14,735 nt of DNA, taken from NCBI GenBank assembly GCA_028289185.1, contig JAQGGV010000051.1:1-14735 (forward strand), written 5' to 3'. The stretch is from Candidatus Saccharimonadota bacterium (GTDB lineage Bacteria; Patescibacteriota; Saccharimonadia; Saccharimonadales; Saccharimonadaceae). Both the position numbers and the translations under genes were made by a program. The notes below the pieces were generated by a model. That model was not told where the DNA came from. It saw nothing but the letters and a program-made list of their open reading frames with translations, and ran no database searches. Of this stretch, positions 14,735 through 14,735 are shown piece after piece. Each line of letters starts with the position of its first letter. The stretch's first letter is position 1.

Positions 14735-14735
14735 T

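Noticed and set aside
1..14735. CRISPR array, tRNA or rRNA genes
   Set aside because: No regularly spaced repeats, cloverleaf-like sequences or rRNA core sequences were seen on either strand.

Overview
This window is a compact stretch of bacterial chromosome with all confident genes on the minus strand. The following points suggest a streamlined genome of the Candidate Phyla Radiation, most likely Saccharibacteria (TM7): very short or overlapping gene junctions, an alanyl-tRNA synthetase without its C-terminal domain, several conserved-looking small hypotheticals, and an FtsA/PilM-like ATPase followed by a membrane-anchored baseplate-J-like protein. Standard TGA stops are used (cysteine desulfurase, YdcF-like gene), so the recoded Gracilibacteria/Absconditabacteria are unlikely. 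The assignment rests on general resemblance and was not searched.

Reading in the direction of transcription (right to left), the layout is as follows. (1) A TatD metal-dependent hydrolase is followed by two small unknown genes that overlap each other. (2) Next is a tightly coupled tRNA-thiolation cluster: an IscS/YrvO-type cysteine desulfurase, a membrane-anchored YdcF/DUF218 protein and mnmA, joined by two ATGA overlaps. (3) alaS follows with its own promoter-like box. (4) Then comes a four-gene run: an FtsA/PilM-family ATPase, a 548-residue single-pass protein, ruvX and mltG, joined by a 2-nt gap and two overlaps. (5) The 676-bp gap after mltG holds a dense set of inverted repeats (about 3405-3720), then a good sigma-70 promoter and a 266-nt leader for a LysM-CHAP wall hydrolase. 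(6) obgE follows. (7) The last 412 bp hold a strong promoter and a long, GC-rich, highly folded RNA. It ends at a perfect Shine-Dalgarno and a GTG start whose gene leaves the window after four codons (M-I-F-I).

Two non-gene patterns stand out. The element at 1-361 has the layout of a HEARO/omega RNA lying directly upstream of an IscB/IsrB-type RNA-guided nuclease gene, but the family cannot be proved from this window. Separately, four genes (obgE, the FtsA-like gene, alaS, the cysteine desulfurase) have a -10 box 7-10 nt before the ATG and no convincing Shine-Dalgarno, which points to leaderless mRNAs. Genes inside operons, such as mltG, instead use Shine-Dalgarno sequences.

Functionally the window mixes translation and tRNA maintenance (alaS, mnmA with the cysteine desulfurase, obgE, ruvX) with cell envelope or division functions (FtsA-like protein, its membrane partner, MltG, LysM-CHAP hydrolase). 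No tRNA, rRNA, CRISPR array or transposase gene was seen, and no classical hairpin-plus-T-run terminator was found.
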